Source of the DNA: Streptomyces albidoflavus
Lineage (GTDB): Bacteria > Actinomycetota > Actinomycetes > Streptomycetales > Streptomycetaceae
Assembly: GCF_000719955.1 (NCBI RefSeq)
Contig: NZ_JOII01000019.1
Location: forward strand, 53,340 to 117,339
Length of the DNA: 64,000 nt
Direction: 5' to 3'
Notes under the pieces: model-generated
The model's database searches: none
What the model saw: the letters and a program-made list of their open reading frames with translations, nothing else
What the model was told of the DNA's origin: nothing
Position numbers and translations under genes: made by a program
Shown: one piece after another, positions 8,362-18,335 of the stretch
How positions within the stretch are numbered: position 1 is the first letter of the stretch
How the letters are laid out: every line of letters begins with the position of its first letter

Positions 8362-9213
8362 ATGACTTCGACGCTGGTGCGGCGGCACGGATCGCGGCAC
8401 GAGACCGACCCGGCGCGACTGCGGGCGGCGGCCCGGGCGCGGGACTGGACGGAGATCCAGGAACGGATGCTCGTCCCGCTCCAGGAGGCGGTCTACGCCC
8501 GGGTCGGGCTGGGACCGGGCGCGCGGGTCCTGGAACTGGGGTGCGGCGCGGGGCTGGGGCTGCTGCTCGCGGCGGGGCGCGGCGCCTCGGTGGCCGGGGC
8601 GGAGACGGAGCGGCCGGAACTGCTCGCGTACGCGGAGCGGCGGCTGCGGAGCACGGTGGGCGCCCCGTCGGGCGGCGGCCCCGTACTGGGGGACGAGGCG
8701 TGGGGCGCGGCGGGGCTGGGCGCGGGGCATTCGCTCGTGGTGTCGTTCCGGCCGCTGGGCTGCACGGCCGGCGACGGGGCGGCACTCGGGTCACAGCTGG
8801 CGCGGGCGCTGGACGGGGCGCGGCGCGGTACGCAGGTGGTGCTCACGGGGTGGGGGCCGCCCGAGCGGTGCGCGGCCTCGGGCGTGCTGCGGGCTGCGCA
8901 GCGGCTGGCGGAGCCTGTGGCGGGACCGGGCGCCGGACGTTCGGCGGGGCGTGACGACCTGGAGGACGTCGCGAGTGCGGCGGGGCTGCGGCTGGAGGGG
9001 TCGGGGCGGGTGAGCTGCCCGTTCGGCTACCCGGACCAGGAGAGCGCGGTGCGCGGCCTGCTGTCGACGGGGCTGCTGGACGCGGCCCTCGCGGCCACGG
9101 ACACGGCGCGGGTGGCGAAAGAACTCGGCGAGGCGCTTCATCCGTACACGGGTTCCGACGGGAGCGTCTGGTTGCCGAACGTGTTCCGGTATCTGGTGGC
9201 GCGGTCGGTGTGA
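8362..9213 (+). CDS. SAM-dependent methyltransferase (class I)
   Basis: This 283-residue protein has a Rossmann-type methyltransferase core. Motif I is VLELGCGAGLGL near residue 54, followed by an acidic residue at the end of the second strand (AGAETERPELL). Family members resemble cytosolic methyltransferases of unknown substrate. The ATG at 8362 is preferred, with a G-rich SD-like stretch about 10 bases upstream; another in-frame ATG at 8347 is possible. The gene is alone on the plus strand, and no neighbour suggests a substrate. Confidence 0.75.
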   Translation: MTSTLVRRHGSRHETDPARLRAAARARDWTEIQERMLVPLQEAVYARVGLGPGARVLELGCGAGLGLLLAAGRGASVAGAETERPELLAYAERRLRSTVGAPSGGGPVLGDEAWGAAGLGAGHSLVVSFRPLGCTAGDGAALGSQLARALDGARRGTQVVLTGWGPPERCAASGVLRAAQRLAEPVAGPGAGRSAGRDDLEDVASAAGLRLEGSGRVSCPFGYPDQESAVRGLLSTGLLDAALAATDTARVAKELGEALHPYTGSDGSVWLPNVFRYLVARSV

Positions 9214-9239
9214 GCGGGGGTGGGCGGGGTGGGCGACGG

Positions 9240-9465
9240 GCGGTGCGGTGCCCGCGCCGTGCGCGCCGCGGCGCCGTTCCACGGGGCGCGCGGCGCGCCC
9301 CGTACTGAGTGACGAACGCGCAGGTCGCGCGCCCCGTAGCGGCCCCGTGGCGCGCGGCGTCGGCGGGGCGCGGCGCACGCGTGTCGCGCCGTTCTGCGGG
9401 GCGTCGCGTCCCCGGCGTGACGGGGCCCTCGCGCCGCGCGCCTCGCGGCTCCGCCCGGGTGGCTG
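9240..9465. repeat. GC-rich intergenic repeat element
   Basis: This gap between convergent genes holds CCCCGTA motifs, GGCGCGC blocks, and the decamer CGCAGGTCGC at 9319-9328, which recurs at 11538-11547 (inverted), 11724-11733 and 41081-41090. I read it as a member of the dispersed intergenic repeat family described in the findings. No gene is visible in it. Confidence 0.5.
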
Positions 9466-9471
9466 GTCCGG

Positions 9472-11412
9472 CTAGCCCTTGTGCAGCCGGGGGATGCCCG
9501 CCGCGCGGTAGGCGTCGGCCTCTTCCAGGGTCTCGTTCTCCAGGAGGGCCGCGGCGAGGGCGTCGAGCTGGTCACGGTGGTCGGTGAGCTGGCGGCAGGC
9601 GCTCTCGTAGCACTCCTCGACGATGCGGCGCATCTCCTCGTCGATGGTGTCGAGCGTGGCCGGGGCCGCGGAGAGGCCGTACGCCTGCTGGGCGTCCTGG
9701 GGGAGGGCGGAGAGGCGGCCGACCTTGGAGCTCATGCCCCAGCGGCCGACCATGCCGCGCACCATGCCGGTGACCTGCTCCAGGTCGTTCTCGGCGCCGG
9801 TGGTGACCATGCCGAAGACCACCTGCTCCGCGGCCATGCCGCCGAGCGCGCCGATGATGCGGCCGCGCAGGTACTCCTCGGTGTAGGCGTACTTGTCGGC
9901 CTCGGGTGTGGAGAGGGTGACGCCGAGGGCGCGGCCGCGCGGGACGATGGTGATCTTGCGGACGGGGTCCGCGCCCGGCTGGAGCATGCCGAGGAGGGCG
10001 TGGCCGCTCTCGTGGTAGGCGGTGCGGCGTCGTTCGTCCTGGGGCATGACGAGGGGGCGTTCGGCGCCCAGCTGCACCTTCTCCAGGGCGCTGGAGAGGT
10101 CGCTCTGGTCCACGCGTTTCTGGCGGCGTTTCACCGCGAGGAGGGCCGCCTCGTTGGCGAGGTTGGCGAGATCGGCGCCGGTCATGCCCGGCGTGGAGCG
10201 GGCGATCTGGGCCAGGTCGACGTCGGGTGCGAGCGGGATGTCGCGCGTATGGATCTTCAGGATGGCCTCGCGGCCGCCACGGTCGGGCGGGCTGACCGCG
10301 ACGACGCGGTCGAAGCGGCCGGGGCGGGTGAGGGCGGGGTCGAGGATGTCGGCGCGGTTGGTGGCGGCTATCACGATGACGCCCTCGGAGCCGGAGAAGC
10401 CGTCCATCTCGGTGAGGATCTGGTTGAGGGTCTGCTCGCGTTCGTCGTGGCCGCCCATGCCCGAGCCGCCGCCTCGCGCACGACCGATGGTGTCGATCTC
10501 GTCGATGAAGATGATCGACGGTGCCACCTTGCGGGCCTCGGCGAAGAGTTCGCGGACGCGCCCCGCGCCGACGCCGACGATCATCTCGATGAACTCTGAG
10601 GCCGAGGCCGAGAAGAACGGCACGTCGGCCTCCCCAGCGACGGCGCGGGCCAGCAGCGTCTTGCCCGTACCGGGCGGACCGGTGAGCAGGACGCCGCGGG
10701 GCATCTTGGCGCCCATGGCACGGTAGGCCTCGGGGTGTTTGAGGAAGTCGACGATGTCGTTGAGCTCGCCCTCGACCTCGTCGATCCCGGCGACGTCGGC
10801 GAAGGTGGTCCGCCGACCCTCTTCCAGTTCCACGGGTTTGGGCGGCGGCTTGCGGCCGAGCATGCCCCCTCCCCCGCCGAGGCCGGCGCTCATGCGGCGC
10901 GCGATGAACACCCAGAGCGCGACGAGGAGCAGTATCGGCGCCAGCGAGATCAGGAGATTGGAGAGGAGGCTCCGTTCGGCGACGACGGGCTCCGCCGTGA
11001 CCGTGACCTTGTTCCGTTCCAGCTCGGCCCAGAGGCCGTCGTCGGCGAACTCGGGGCGCTGCGTGGTGAAGGTCTTGTAGTCGCCGTCGCCGTCGTCCGC
11101 GCCGTTGTCGTCGGGGCGTGGCTGGGCCTTCTTCAGTTCGCCCTGGATGGCGTCGCCCTTGGCGTAGATCTTGGCGACGTTGTTGTCGTCAACCTGCCGG
11201 CTGAACTCGGTGTACGAGATCGTCGTGTCGTCGCTCTGGTCGAAGAAGGAGAGCACCAGGTTGGCGATGACGAAGACCAGCAGGGCGGTGATGAGAAGCC
11301 GCCACCAGCCGCCGGGCATGCGGCCGCGTTTCTTGGGCTGGTCCGGCTCCGGTGCCCCCTCCGAGCGCCAGGGTTTGTCGGTGCGGTCGCGCGGCGGGAC
11401 GGGGCTGGTCAC
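9472..11412 (-). CDS. ftsH: FtsH-type membrane AAA+ zinc protease
   Basis: This 646-residue protein is an FtsH-family protease that degrades unfolded or regulatory proteins at the membrane. Transmembrane segments lie at about 39-56 and 148-170 with an FtsH extracellular domain between them. The AAA+ module has Walker A GPPGTGKT near 243 and Walker B IIFIDEID. The zinc site HESGH is near 466. The GTG at 11412 is the best start because AAGGAG lies 6 bases upstream; the nearby ATG at 11418 touches that SD directly. The pore-loop region ([16 protein letters not shown]) departs from the canonical FtsH sequence, so this may be a paralogue next to a main ftsH elsewhere. Confidence 0.9.
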   Translation of the reverse strand: MTSPVPPRDRTDKPWRSEGAPEPDQPKKRGRMPGGWWRLLITALLVFVIANLVLSFFDQSDDTTISYTEFSRQVDDNNVAKIYAKGDAIQGELKKAQPRPDDNGADDGDGDYKTFTTQRPEFADDGLWAELERNKVTVTAEPVVAERSLLSNLLISLAPILLLVALWVFIARRMSAGLGGGGGMLGRKPPPKPVELEEGRRTTFADVAGIDEVEGELNDIVDFLKHPEAYRAMGAKMPRGVLLTGPPGTGKTLLARAVAGEADVPFFSASASEFIEMIVGVGAGRVRELFAEARKVAPSIIFIDEIDTIGRARGGGSGMGGHDEREQTLNQILTEMDGFSGSEGVIVIAATNRADILDPALTRPGRFDRVVAVSPPDRGGREAILKIHTRDIPLAPDVDLAQIARSTPGMTGADLANLANEAALLAVKRRQKRVDQSDLSSALEKVQLGAERPLVMPQDERRRTAYHESGHALLGMLQPGADPVRKITIVPRGRALGVTLSTPEADKYAYTEEYLRGRIIGALGGMAAEQVVFGMVTTGAENDLEQVTGMVRGMVGRWGMSSKVGRLSALPQDAQQAYGLSAAPATLDTIDEEMRRIVEECYESACRQLTDHRDQLDALAAALLENETLEEADAYRAAGIPRLHKG

Positions 11413-11531
11413 TCGCATCTCCTTCACGCCGACGCCGGATGCGGCCGACATTAGTGCGCTTATCACCCCATTGCGCGAGGGGCCTGTCAGGCGGGTGATC
11501 CTCGGAGGGCGGGCGGTGGAGCGTCGTCGCG

Positions 11532-11739
11532 GGGCGGGCGACCTGCGCCGGTGCGGGCGGGGCGGGCCGAGGTGCGCGGACGGCGGTGCCGCGCAGCCCT
11601 GCGGGGCGCGCGGCCGGAGCGCGCACGCCCCGTGCGGGGCACCGCGCCCGCCGCGCCACGGCGGGGCCGCTGCGCCGCCCGCGCCGCAGGCCCCGTACGG
11701 AGCGGTCCGCCCGCCCGCATCGTCGCAGGTCGCCCGCCC
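11532..11739. repeat. 208-bp element bracketed by 16-bp inverted repeats
   Basis: GGGCGGGCGACCTGCG at 11532-11547 and its exact complement CGCAGGTCGCCCGCCC at 11724-11739 bracket a GC-rich, non-coding stretch between ftsH and ffh. The interior carries CCCCGTACGG and GCGCGGCCGGAGCGCG blocks that recur in other gaps. It looks like a small non-coding repeat of the MITE or REP kind. No flanking target duplication was recognised. Confidence 0.6.
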
Positions 11740-11847
11740 AGTAACGCGCCGTCGACGGAGCCTCGCCGGACCGCGCCGCACGCCACCACGCAGCCACCCC
11801 GACGCCCCCCCCGGCGAGACCCCCGCGCACCGCCCCGCACACACGAA

Positions 11848-11877
11848 AGGGGCGCACGCCCGAAGACGTACGCCCCT
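11848..11877 (-). terminator. terminator after ffh
   Basis: AGGGGCGCACG pairs with CGTACGCCCCT (one mismatch in 11) around an 8-base loop. The hairpin lies 43 bases after the ffh stop on the minus strand, and the A run upstream of it on the plus strand gives a short U tract in the transcript. Confidence 0.7.
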
Positions 11878-11919
11878 CCTCGCCCCGCTCCCGATCGTCA
11901 GATCGAGGCGGGTACTGCC

Positions 11920-13470
11920 TCAGCCCATGAACTTCTTGAACTCGTCCGGCAGCTCGAAGTCCTTGCCGGGCTGGCCGCCGGGGAGGCCGAACGGGCTGCC
12001 TTCCTGGGCACCCTGCTCGCGGCGGGCCGCCGCGGCCTCTTCCTCGGCCTTGCGCTTCATCGGGTTGCCACTCTTGCGCTTGCCCTTGGCCTGCTTCTGC
12101 TTCTTCTTCTGACGGCCGGGGCCACCACCCGAGCCGGGCATGCCCGGCATCCCGGGCATGCCGCCGCCCTGGGCCATGCGGGACATCATCTTCCGCGCCT
12201 CGAAGAAGCGCTCCACCAGGCTCTTGACGGCGCTGACGTCGACACCGGAGCCCTTGGCGATGCGGGCGCGGCGGGAGCCGTTGATGATCGTGGGTTCGGC
12301 GCGCTCGCCCGGCGTCATCGACTTGATGATGGCGGCGGTGCGGTCGACGTCCCGCTCGTCGAGGTTGCTGATCTGGTCCTTGATCTGCCCCATGCCCGGC
12401 AGCATGCCGAGCAGCTTCGAGATCGAGCCCATCCTCCTAACCTGCTCCATCTGGGCCAGGAAGTCGTCGAGCGTGAACTCCTTGGGTCCCTTCTGGAGCT
12501 TGCGGGCCATGTCTTCGGCCTCTTGCTGGCTGAAGGTCTTCTCGGCCTGCTCGATCAGGGTGAGCATGTCGCCCATGTCGAGAATGCGGGAGGCCATGCG
12601 GTCCGGATGGAACGCGTCGAAGTCCTCGAGCTTCTCGCCGTTGGAGGCGAACATGATCTGCTTGCCGGTGACGTGCGCGATGGAGAGCGCGGCTCCACCG
12701 CGGGCGTCGCCGTCGAGCTTGGAGAGCACCACGCCGTCGAAGCCGACGCCGTCGCGGAAGGCCTCGGCGGTGTTGACCGCGTCCTGGCCGATCATGGCGT
12801 CGACGACGAAGAGGACCTCGTCGGGCTGGACGGCGTCGCGGATGTCCGCGGCCTGCTGCATCAGCTCCTGGTCGATACCGAGGCGGCCGGCGGTGTCGAC
12901 CACGACCACGTCGTACTGCTTGGTGCGCGCGTGGGCGATGGAGTCCTTGGCGACCTGGACCGGGTCGCCCACGCCGTTGCCCGGCTCGGGGGCGAAGATG
13001 CCGACGCCGGCGCGCTCGGCGACGACCGAGAGCTGGTTGACGGCGTTGGGGCGCTGGAGGTCGGCCGCGACGAGGAGGGGGGTGTGCCCCTGGCCCTGGA
13101 GCCACTTGCCGAGCTTTCCGGCGAGCGTCGTCTTACCGGCACCCTGGAGGCCCGCGAGCATGATCACGGTGGGCGGCTGCTTGGCGAAGCGCAGGCGGCG
13201 CGTCTCGCCACCGAGGATGCCGACCAGCTCCTCGTTGACGATCTTGATGATCTGCTGCGCCGGGTTCAGCGCCTTGGAGACCTCTTCACCGAGGGCCCGC
13301 TCCTTGACCTGCTTGATGAAGGCGCGCACCACGGGCAGCGCGACGTCCGCTTCCAGGAGTGCGATGCGGATCTCGCGTGCGGTGGCGTCGATGTCCGCCT
13401 CGGACAGGCGCCCCTTGCCGCGGAGGCTCTTGAATGTCGCTGCAAGGCGATCGGAGAGGGTGTCGAACAC
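11920..13470 (-). CDS. ffh: signal recognition particle protein Ffh
   Basis: Ffh (516 residues) is the SRP54 GTPase that binds signal sequences of nascent membrane proteins together with 4.5S RNA and delivers them to FtsY. The N domain starts MFDTLSDRL; the G domain has GLQGAGKTT near residue 107, DTAGRLG and TKxDG-type SKLDG. The M domain follows, with a Met/Gly-rich run near 415-435 and a long Lys-rich tail. The GTG at 13470 matches the family start. Its receptor ftsY lies about 8 kb away in the same window. Confidence 0.97.
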   Translation of the reverse strand: MFDTLSDRLAATFKSLRGKGRLSEADIDATAREIRIALLEADVALPVVRAFIKQVKERALGEEVSKALNPAQQIIKIVNEELVGILGGETRRLRFAKQPPTVIMLAGLQGAGKTTLAGKLGKWLQGQGHTPLLVAADLQRPNAVNQLSVVAERAGVGIFAPEPGNGVGDPVQVAKDSIAHARTKQYDVVVVDTAGRLGIDQELMQQAADIRDAVQPDEVLFVVDAMIGQDAVNTAEAFRDGVGFDGVVLSKLDGDARGGAALSIAHVTGKQIMFASNGEKLEDFDAFHPDRMASRILDMGDMLTLIEQAEKTFSQQEAEDMARKLQKGPKEFTLDDFLAQMEQVRRMGSISKLLGMLPGMGQIKDQISNLDERDVDRTAAIIKSMTPGERAEPTIINGSRRARIAKGSGVDVSAVKSLVERFFEARKMMSRMAQGGGMPGMPGMPGSGGGPGRQKKKQKQAKGKRKSGNPMKRKAEEEAAAARREQGAQEGSPFGLPGGQPGKDFELPDEFKKFMG

Positions 13471-13554
13471 GGCGCTCGTCGGTCCTCGGGAGTCGGGGGC
13501 AGGGTGGGTCGTTGTACAGGGTATCCGCCCCGGCAAGTGGGCCGTCCCACCGCC

Positions 13555-13920
13555 TGAGGCGGTACGGGGCGGGGCACAGCCCGGTGCGACGCGCGGAGCG
13601 ACCCGCGCGGAGCCACCGCGGGGCACGCGGCGCGGTAAGCGGCGGCGCCGCGCAGCGCACCGTACTCGCGCGGTACGGGGCGGGGCGAGACGGCCCGGGC
13701 CAGGCGCGCCCCGCCGTACGGAGCGGCGCCGTAATCCTCGCCGCTGCGCAGCATGCCTTACCGCGCCCCGTACGGGGCGCGCGGCGCAGGCCCGGCCCCC
13801 GCCCCGGCCGCCCAGCCCCGCCACCCCCGAACCTGAGCCCTCACCGAGGCCCAGGCGCCCCACGTAAGCCCCCACGTCGCGCAGCATGCCTTACCGCACC
13901 GCACGGTGCGCGCCCCGAAG
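13555..13920. repeat. GC-rich gap with a 19-bp direct repeat
   Basis: The 484-bp gap between glnD and ffh holds two copies of GCGCAGCATGCCTTACCGC (13747-13765 and 13879-13897), 132 bp apart. The first is followed directly by the perfect palindrome CGCGCCCCGTACGGGGCGCG; the second by a weaker GCACCG/CGGTGC palindrome. One or both may terminate glnD transcription. No coding sequence is convincing here. Confidence 0.6.
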
Positions 13921-13954
13921 CCCCGCTCGGCCCCGAACCGTCGGGCTCCTCACC

Positions 13955-16507
13955 TCACCCCCGCAACGCCTCCTCCACCCCCTTCGCCACCCGAGCCGCC
14001 TCCTCCTCCCCCAGCGGCCTCCCTCCCGCATCGGTGACGTAGAACGCGTCCACCGCATTGGCCCCCAGCGTGCTGACATGAGCACTGCGCACGCGGAGCC
14101 CGTCGCCCTCCAGGGCCTGGCCGATGCGGTGGAGGAGGCCCGGGGCGTCCTGGGCGCGTACCTCGATGACGGTGGCGTGGTGGGAGGCGGCGGGGGCGAC
14201 GCGGACCCGGGGCGGCGGGGCGGTGATGCCGCGGCGGCGCGGGTAGGCGGCGTCGCGTTCGGCGAGGCGGGCGCGGATGTCGAGCGAGCCGTCGAGGGCG
14301 CGGACCAGGTCGGCGCGGAGCCGGGCCGCCTGCGGGAGGGAGCCGTACTCGGCGGCGACGCGCCAGTTGAGCAGCAGGACGCCGGCCGGGTCGTCGGCGG
14401 CCGCGGCGGGGGCGGACCGGGGGGCGCCGTCGAGGCCGCGCGGCAGGCTGACGCCGCTCAGCTCCGCCGTGCGCACCGTCAGGCGGTGCAGGGCGAGCAC
14501 CCCGGCGACGGCGGGCAGCACGCCCATCGCGTAGCTCTCCCGGGCGCCCTGCGCGGGGCGGGCGGGGAGGGCAAGGACGAGTTCGACGCCGAGCGGTTCC
14601 TGCCCGGTGTCCGCCCCGTCCGCGGCGTCGTCCGCCCCGTCCTCCGCCCCGTCGCGGTTGAGCGTCTCCGCGCGGGCGTGGAGGGCGAGGACCGGGCCAC
14701 GGGTGCGGTAGGCCTCGACGGCGAGCCGTTCCTGCTCGGCGGTGGGCGCCGGTACGGCCGGCTCCTCGGGCTCCTCCCCCGCCAGGACCGCGCCGACGCG
14801 GCCGACGAGGTCGGTGACGAGCGAGTCGCGCCAGGCGGACCAGGCGGCGGGGCCGGTGGCGAGGGCGTCGGCCTCGGTGAGGGCGTGCAGGAGTTCCAGG
14901 GTCGTCTGGCTGCCGACGGCGTCGGCGACGGAGCGCACCGTGACGGGGTCGTCGAGATCCCGCCGGGTGGCGGTCTCCACCAGCAGCAGGTGGTGCCTGA
15001 CGAGGGCGGCGAGGACGGCGGTGTCGTGCCGGTCGAAGCCGAGCCGCCCCGCGACGTCGCGGGTGATGATCTCCCCGGCCACCGAGTGGTCGCCGGGCCA
15101 CCCCTTGCCGATGTCGTGCAGCAGGGCGGCGACCAGGAGCAGGTCGGGGCGGCTGACGCGGCGGGTCAGGGAGGCGGCGCGGACGGCGGTCTCGACCAGG
15201 TGCCGGTCGACGGTCCAGGTGTGGACGGCGTTGCGCTGCGGCCGGCAGCGGACGCGTTCCCAGTCGGGCAGGAGCCGGGTGATGAGCCCCTCGGCCTCCA
15301 GCGCCTCCCAGACGGGCACGGTGGAGCGCCCGGCGCCCAGCAGGGTGACGAGCTGGTCGCGGGCCTCGGCGGGCCAGGGCGTGGGCAGCGGCCGGGTGGT
15401 GGCGGCGAGGCGGCGCACCGTGTGCAGGGAGAGCGGCAGCCCGGCCTGGGCGGCCGCGGCGGCGGCGCGCAGCGGCAGGACGGGGTCGCGTTCGGGGCGG
15501 GCGGCGCGGGCGAGGCCGACCTCGCCGTCCTGCTCGACGACGCCCTCGGCGAGCGGGCTGCGGTCGACGGGGGGCTTGCCGGGGAGCATGGCGCGCAGCC
15601 GGGGCCGTACCGAGCGGGAGCGCAGGACGCGGCCCACCTCGCGCCAGGTGACGTCGGCGGCGTAGGAGAGGGTGCGGGCCGACTCGTAGACCTGGCGCAG
15701 GAGGGTGTCGGCGTCGAGAAGGCCGAGGGCGGCGGCGACCTGGTCTTGTTCCTGGAGGGCGAGGCGGTCAGTGGAGCGCCCGGTGGTGAGGTGGAGGGCG
15801 TCGCGGACGTCGAGGAGGCGGCGGCGGGCGTCGTCGAGGCCCTCGCGGGGCGCGTCGGCGAGCCAGGAGGCGGCGACGGCGCGCAGCGCGGTGGCGTCGC
15901 GGAGGCCGCCGCGGGCCTCCTTGAGGTCGGGTTCCAGAAGGTACTGGAGTTCGCCCGCGCGTTCGGCGCGTTCCTCGCAGAGTTCGCGCAGGTGCGGGAG
16001 GCGCTTGGGGGCCTGGTTGCGCCAGTCGGCGAGGACCGTGGTGCGCAGGGCGGCGGTGGTGCCGAGGTCGCCGGCGAGGTGGCGGGCGTCGAGGAGGCCG
16101 AGCTGCGCCTTGAGGTCGTCGGCGGCGGTCCTGCGGGCCTCGCCCAGGGTGCGGACGGAGTGGTCGAGGTCGAGGCCGAGGTCCCAGACCGGGTACCAGA
16201 TGCGGTCGGCGAGCCGGGCGATGTCGGCGGCCGGGGCGCTGCCGTCGTGCAGCAGCAGGAGGTCGAGGTCGCTGCGGGGGGAGAGTTCCCCGCGGCCGTA
16301 GCCGCCGACGGCGACCAGGGCGACGCCGCGCAGGCCGCCCGCGGCGGCGGTGAACAGGCCGTTCAGCCAGTCGTCGGTCAGGGCGGAGAGGGCCTTGCGG
16401 CGCGACGGCCCGGGCCGGGCCTCCTGCTGGAGGAGGCTCAGCCGGGCCGCCGCGTAACCGCCGGGTCCCGAGTCTTCCGCTGCCGTACTCACGTCGGTGC
16501 TCGTCAC
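13955..16507 (-). CDS. glnD: PII-modifying nucleotidyltransferase GlnD
   Basis: GlnD (850 residues) senses glutamine and modifies the PII protein GlnK. In Streptomyces this is reported to be adenylylation of Tyr51, rather than uridylylation. The nucleotidyltransferase domain shows GGYGRGELSPRSDLDLLLLHD-type residues near 69-88 with the metal-binding DLD. An HD domain (LLHDIGKG) lies near 465, and an ACT domain with DAPGLLHRIG lies near the C-terminus. The start is a GTG 26 bp after the stop of glnK. It is the last gene of amtB-glnK-glnD. Confidence 0.96.
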   Translation of the reverse strand: MTSTDVSTAAEDSGPGGYAAARLSLLQQEARPGPSRRKALSALTDDWLNGLFTAAAGGLRGVALVAVGGYGRGELSPRSDLDLLLLHDGSAPAADIARLADRIWYPVWDLGLDLDHSVRTLGEARRTAADDLKAQLGLLDARHLAGDLGTTAALRTTVLADWRNQAPKRLPHLRELCEERAERAGELQYLLEPDLKEARGGLRDATALRAVAASWLADAPREGLDDARRRLLDVRDALHLTTGRSTDRLALQEQDQVAAALGLLDADTLLRQVYESARTLSYAADVTWREVGRVLRSRSVRPRLRAMLPGKPPVDRSPLAEGVVEQDGEVGLARAARPERDPVLPLRAAAAAAQAGLPLSLHTVRRLAATTRPLPTPWPAEARDQLVTLLGAGRSTVPVWEALEAEGLITRLLPDWERVRCRPQRNAVHTWTVDRHLVETAVRAASLTRRVSRPDLLLVAALLHDIGKGWPGDHSVAGEIITRDVAGRLGFDRHDTAVLAALVRHHLLLVETATRRDLDDPVTVRSVADAVGSQTTLELLHALTEADALATGPAAWSAWRDSLVTDLVGRVGAVLAGEEPEEPAVPAPTAEQERLAVEAYRTRGPVLALHARAETLNRDGAEDGADDAADGADTGQEPLGVELVLALPARPAQGARESYAMGVLPAVAGVLALHRLTVRTAELSGVSLPRGLDGAPRSAPAAAADDPAGVLLLNWRVAAEYGSLPQAARLRADLVRALDGSLDIRARLAERDAAYPRRRGITAPPPRVRVAPAASHHATVIEVRAQDAPGLLHRIGQALEGDGLRVRSAHVSTLGANAVDAFYVTDAGGRPLGEEEAARVAKGVEEALRG

Positions 16508-16533
16508 CCGGCGACTCCGTTCCTCGTGTGTGG

Positions 16534-18146
<1,613 letters not shown>

Positions 18147-18254
18147 GGCCAGTGTCTCCTTGCAGATCGGAACGGCCCTTGCGGATGCCTGGAACGTCGG
18201 GCCGACTGTGCTGAGGAGACTGACGCAGTGCGGTTTCGGCCGATGCGCCTCGTT

Positions 18255-18290
18255 GTTTCACGGCAGTGACGAAGCCGTCCGCCGTGTTAC
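18255..18290 (-). promoter_or_regulatory. probable GlnR-binding region upstream of amtB
   Basis: On the minus strand GTCAC-N6-GAAAC (18270 to 18255) matches one a-site/b-site pair of the actinobacterial GlnR consensus. A further GTAAC (18290-18286) stands 15 bases upstream instead of the canonical 17, and its b-site (GACGG) is poor. GlnR is known to activate amtB-glnK-glnD in S. coelicolor, which supports the reading. Confidence 0.6.
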
Positions 18291-18335
18291 GCGTGCATGA
18301 ACGTGCCGCCACGGCCGGGGACCGGGCGGGACGGG

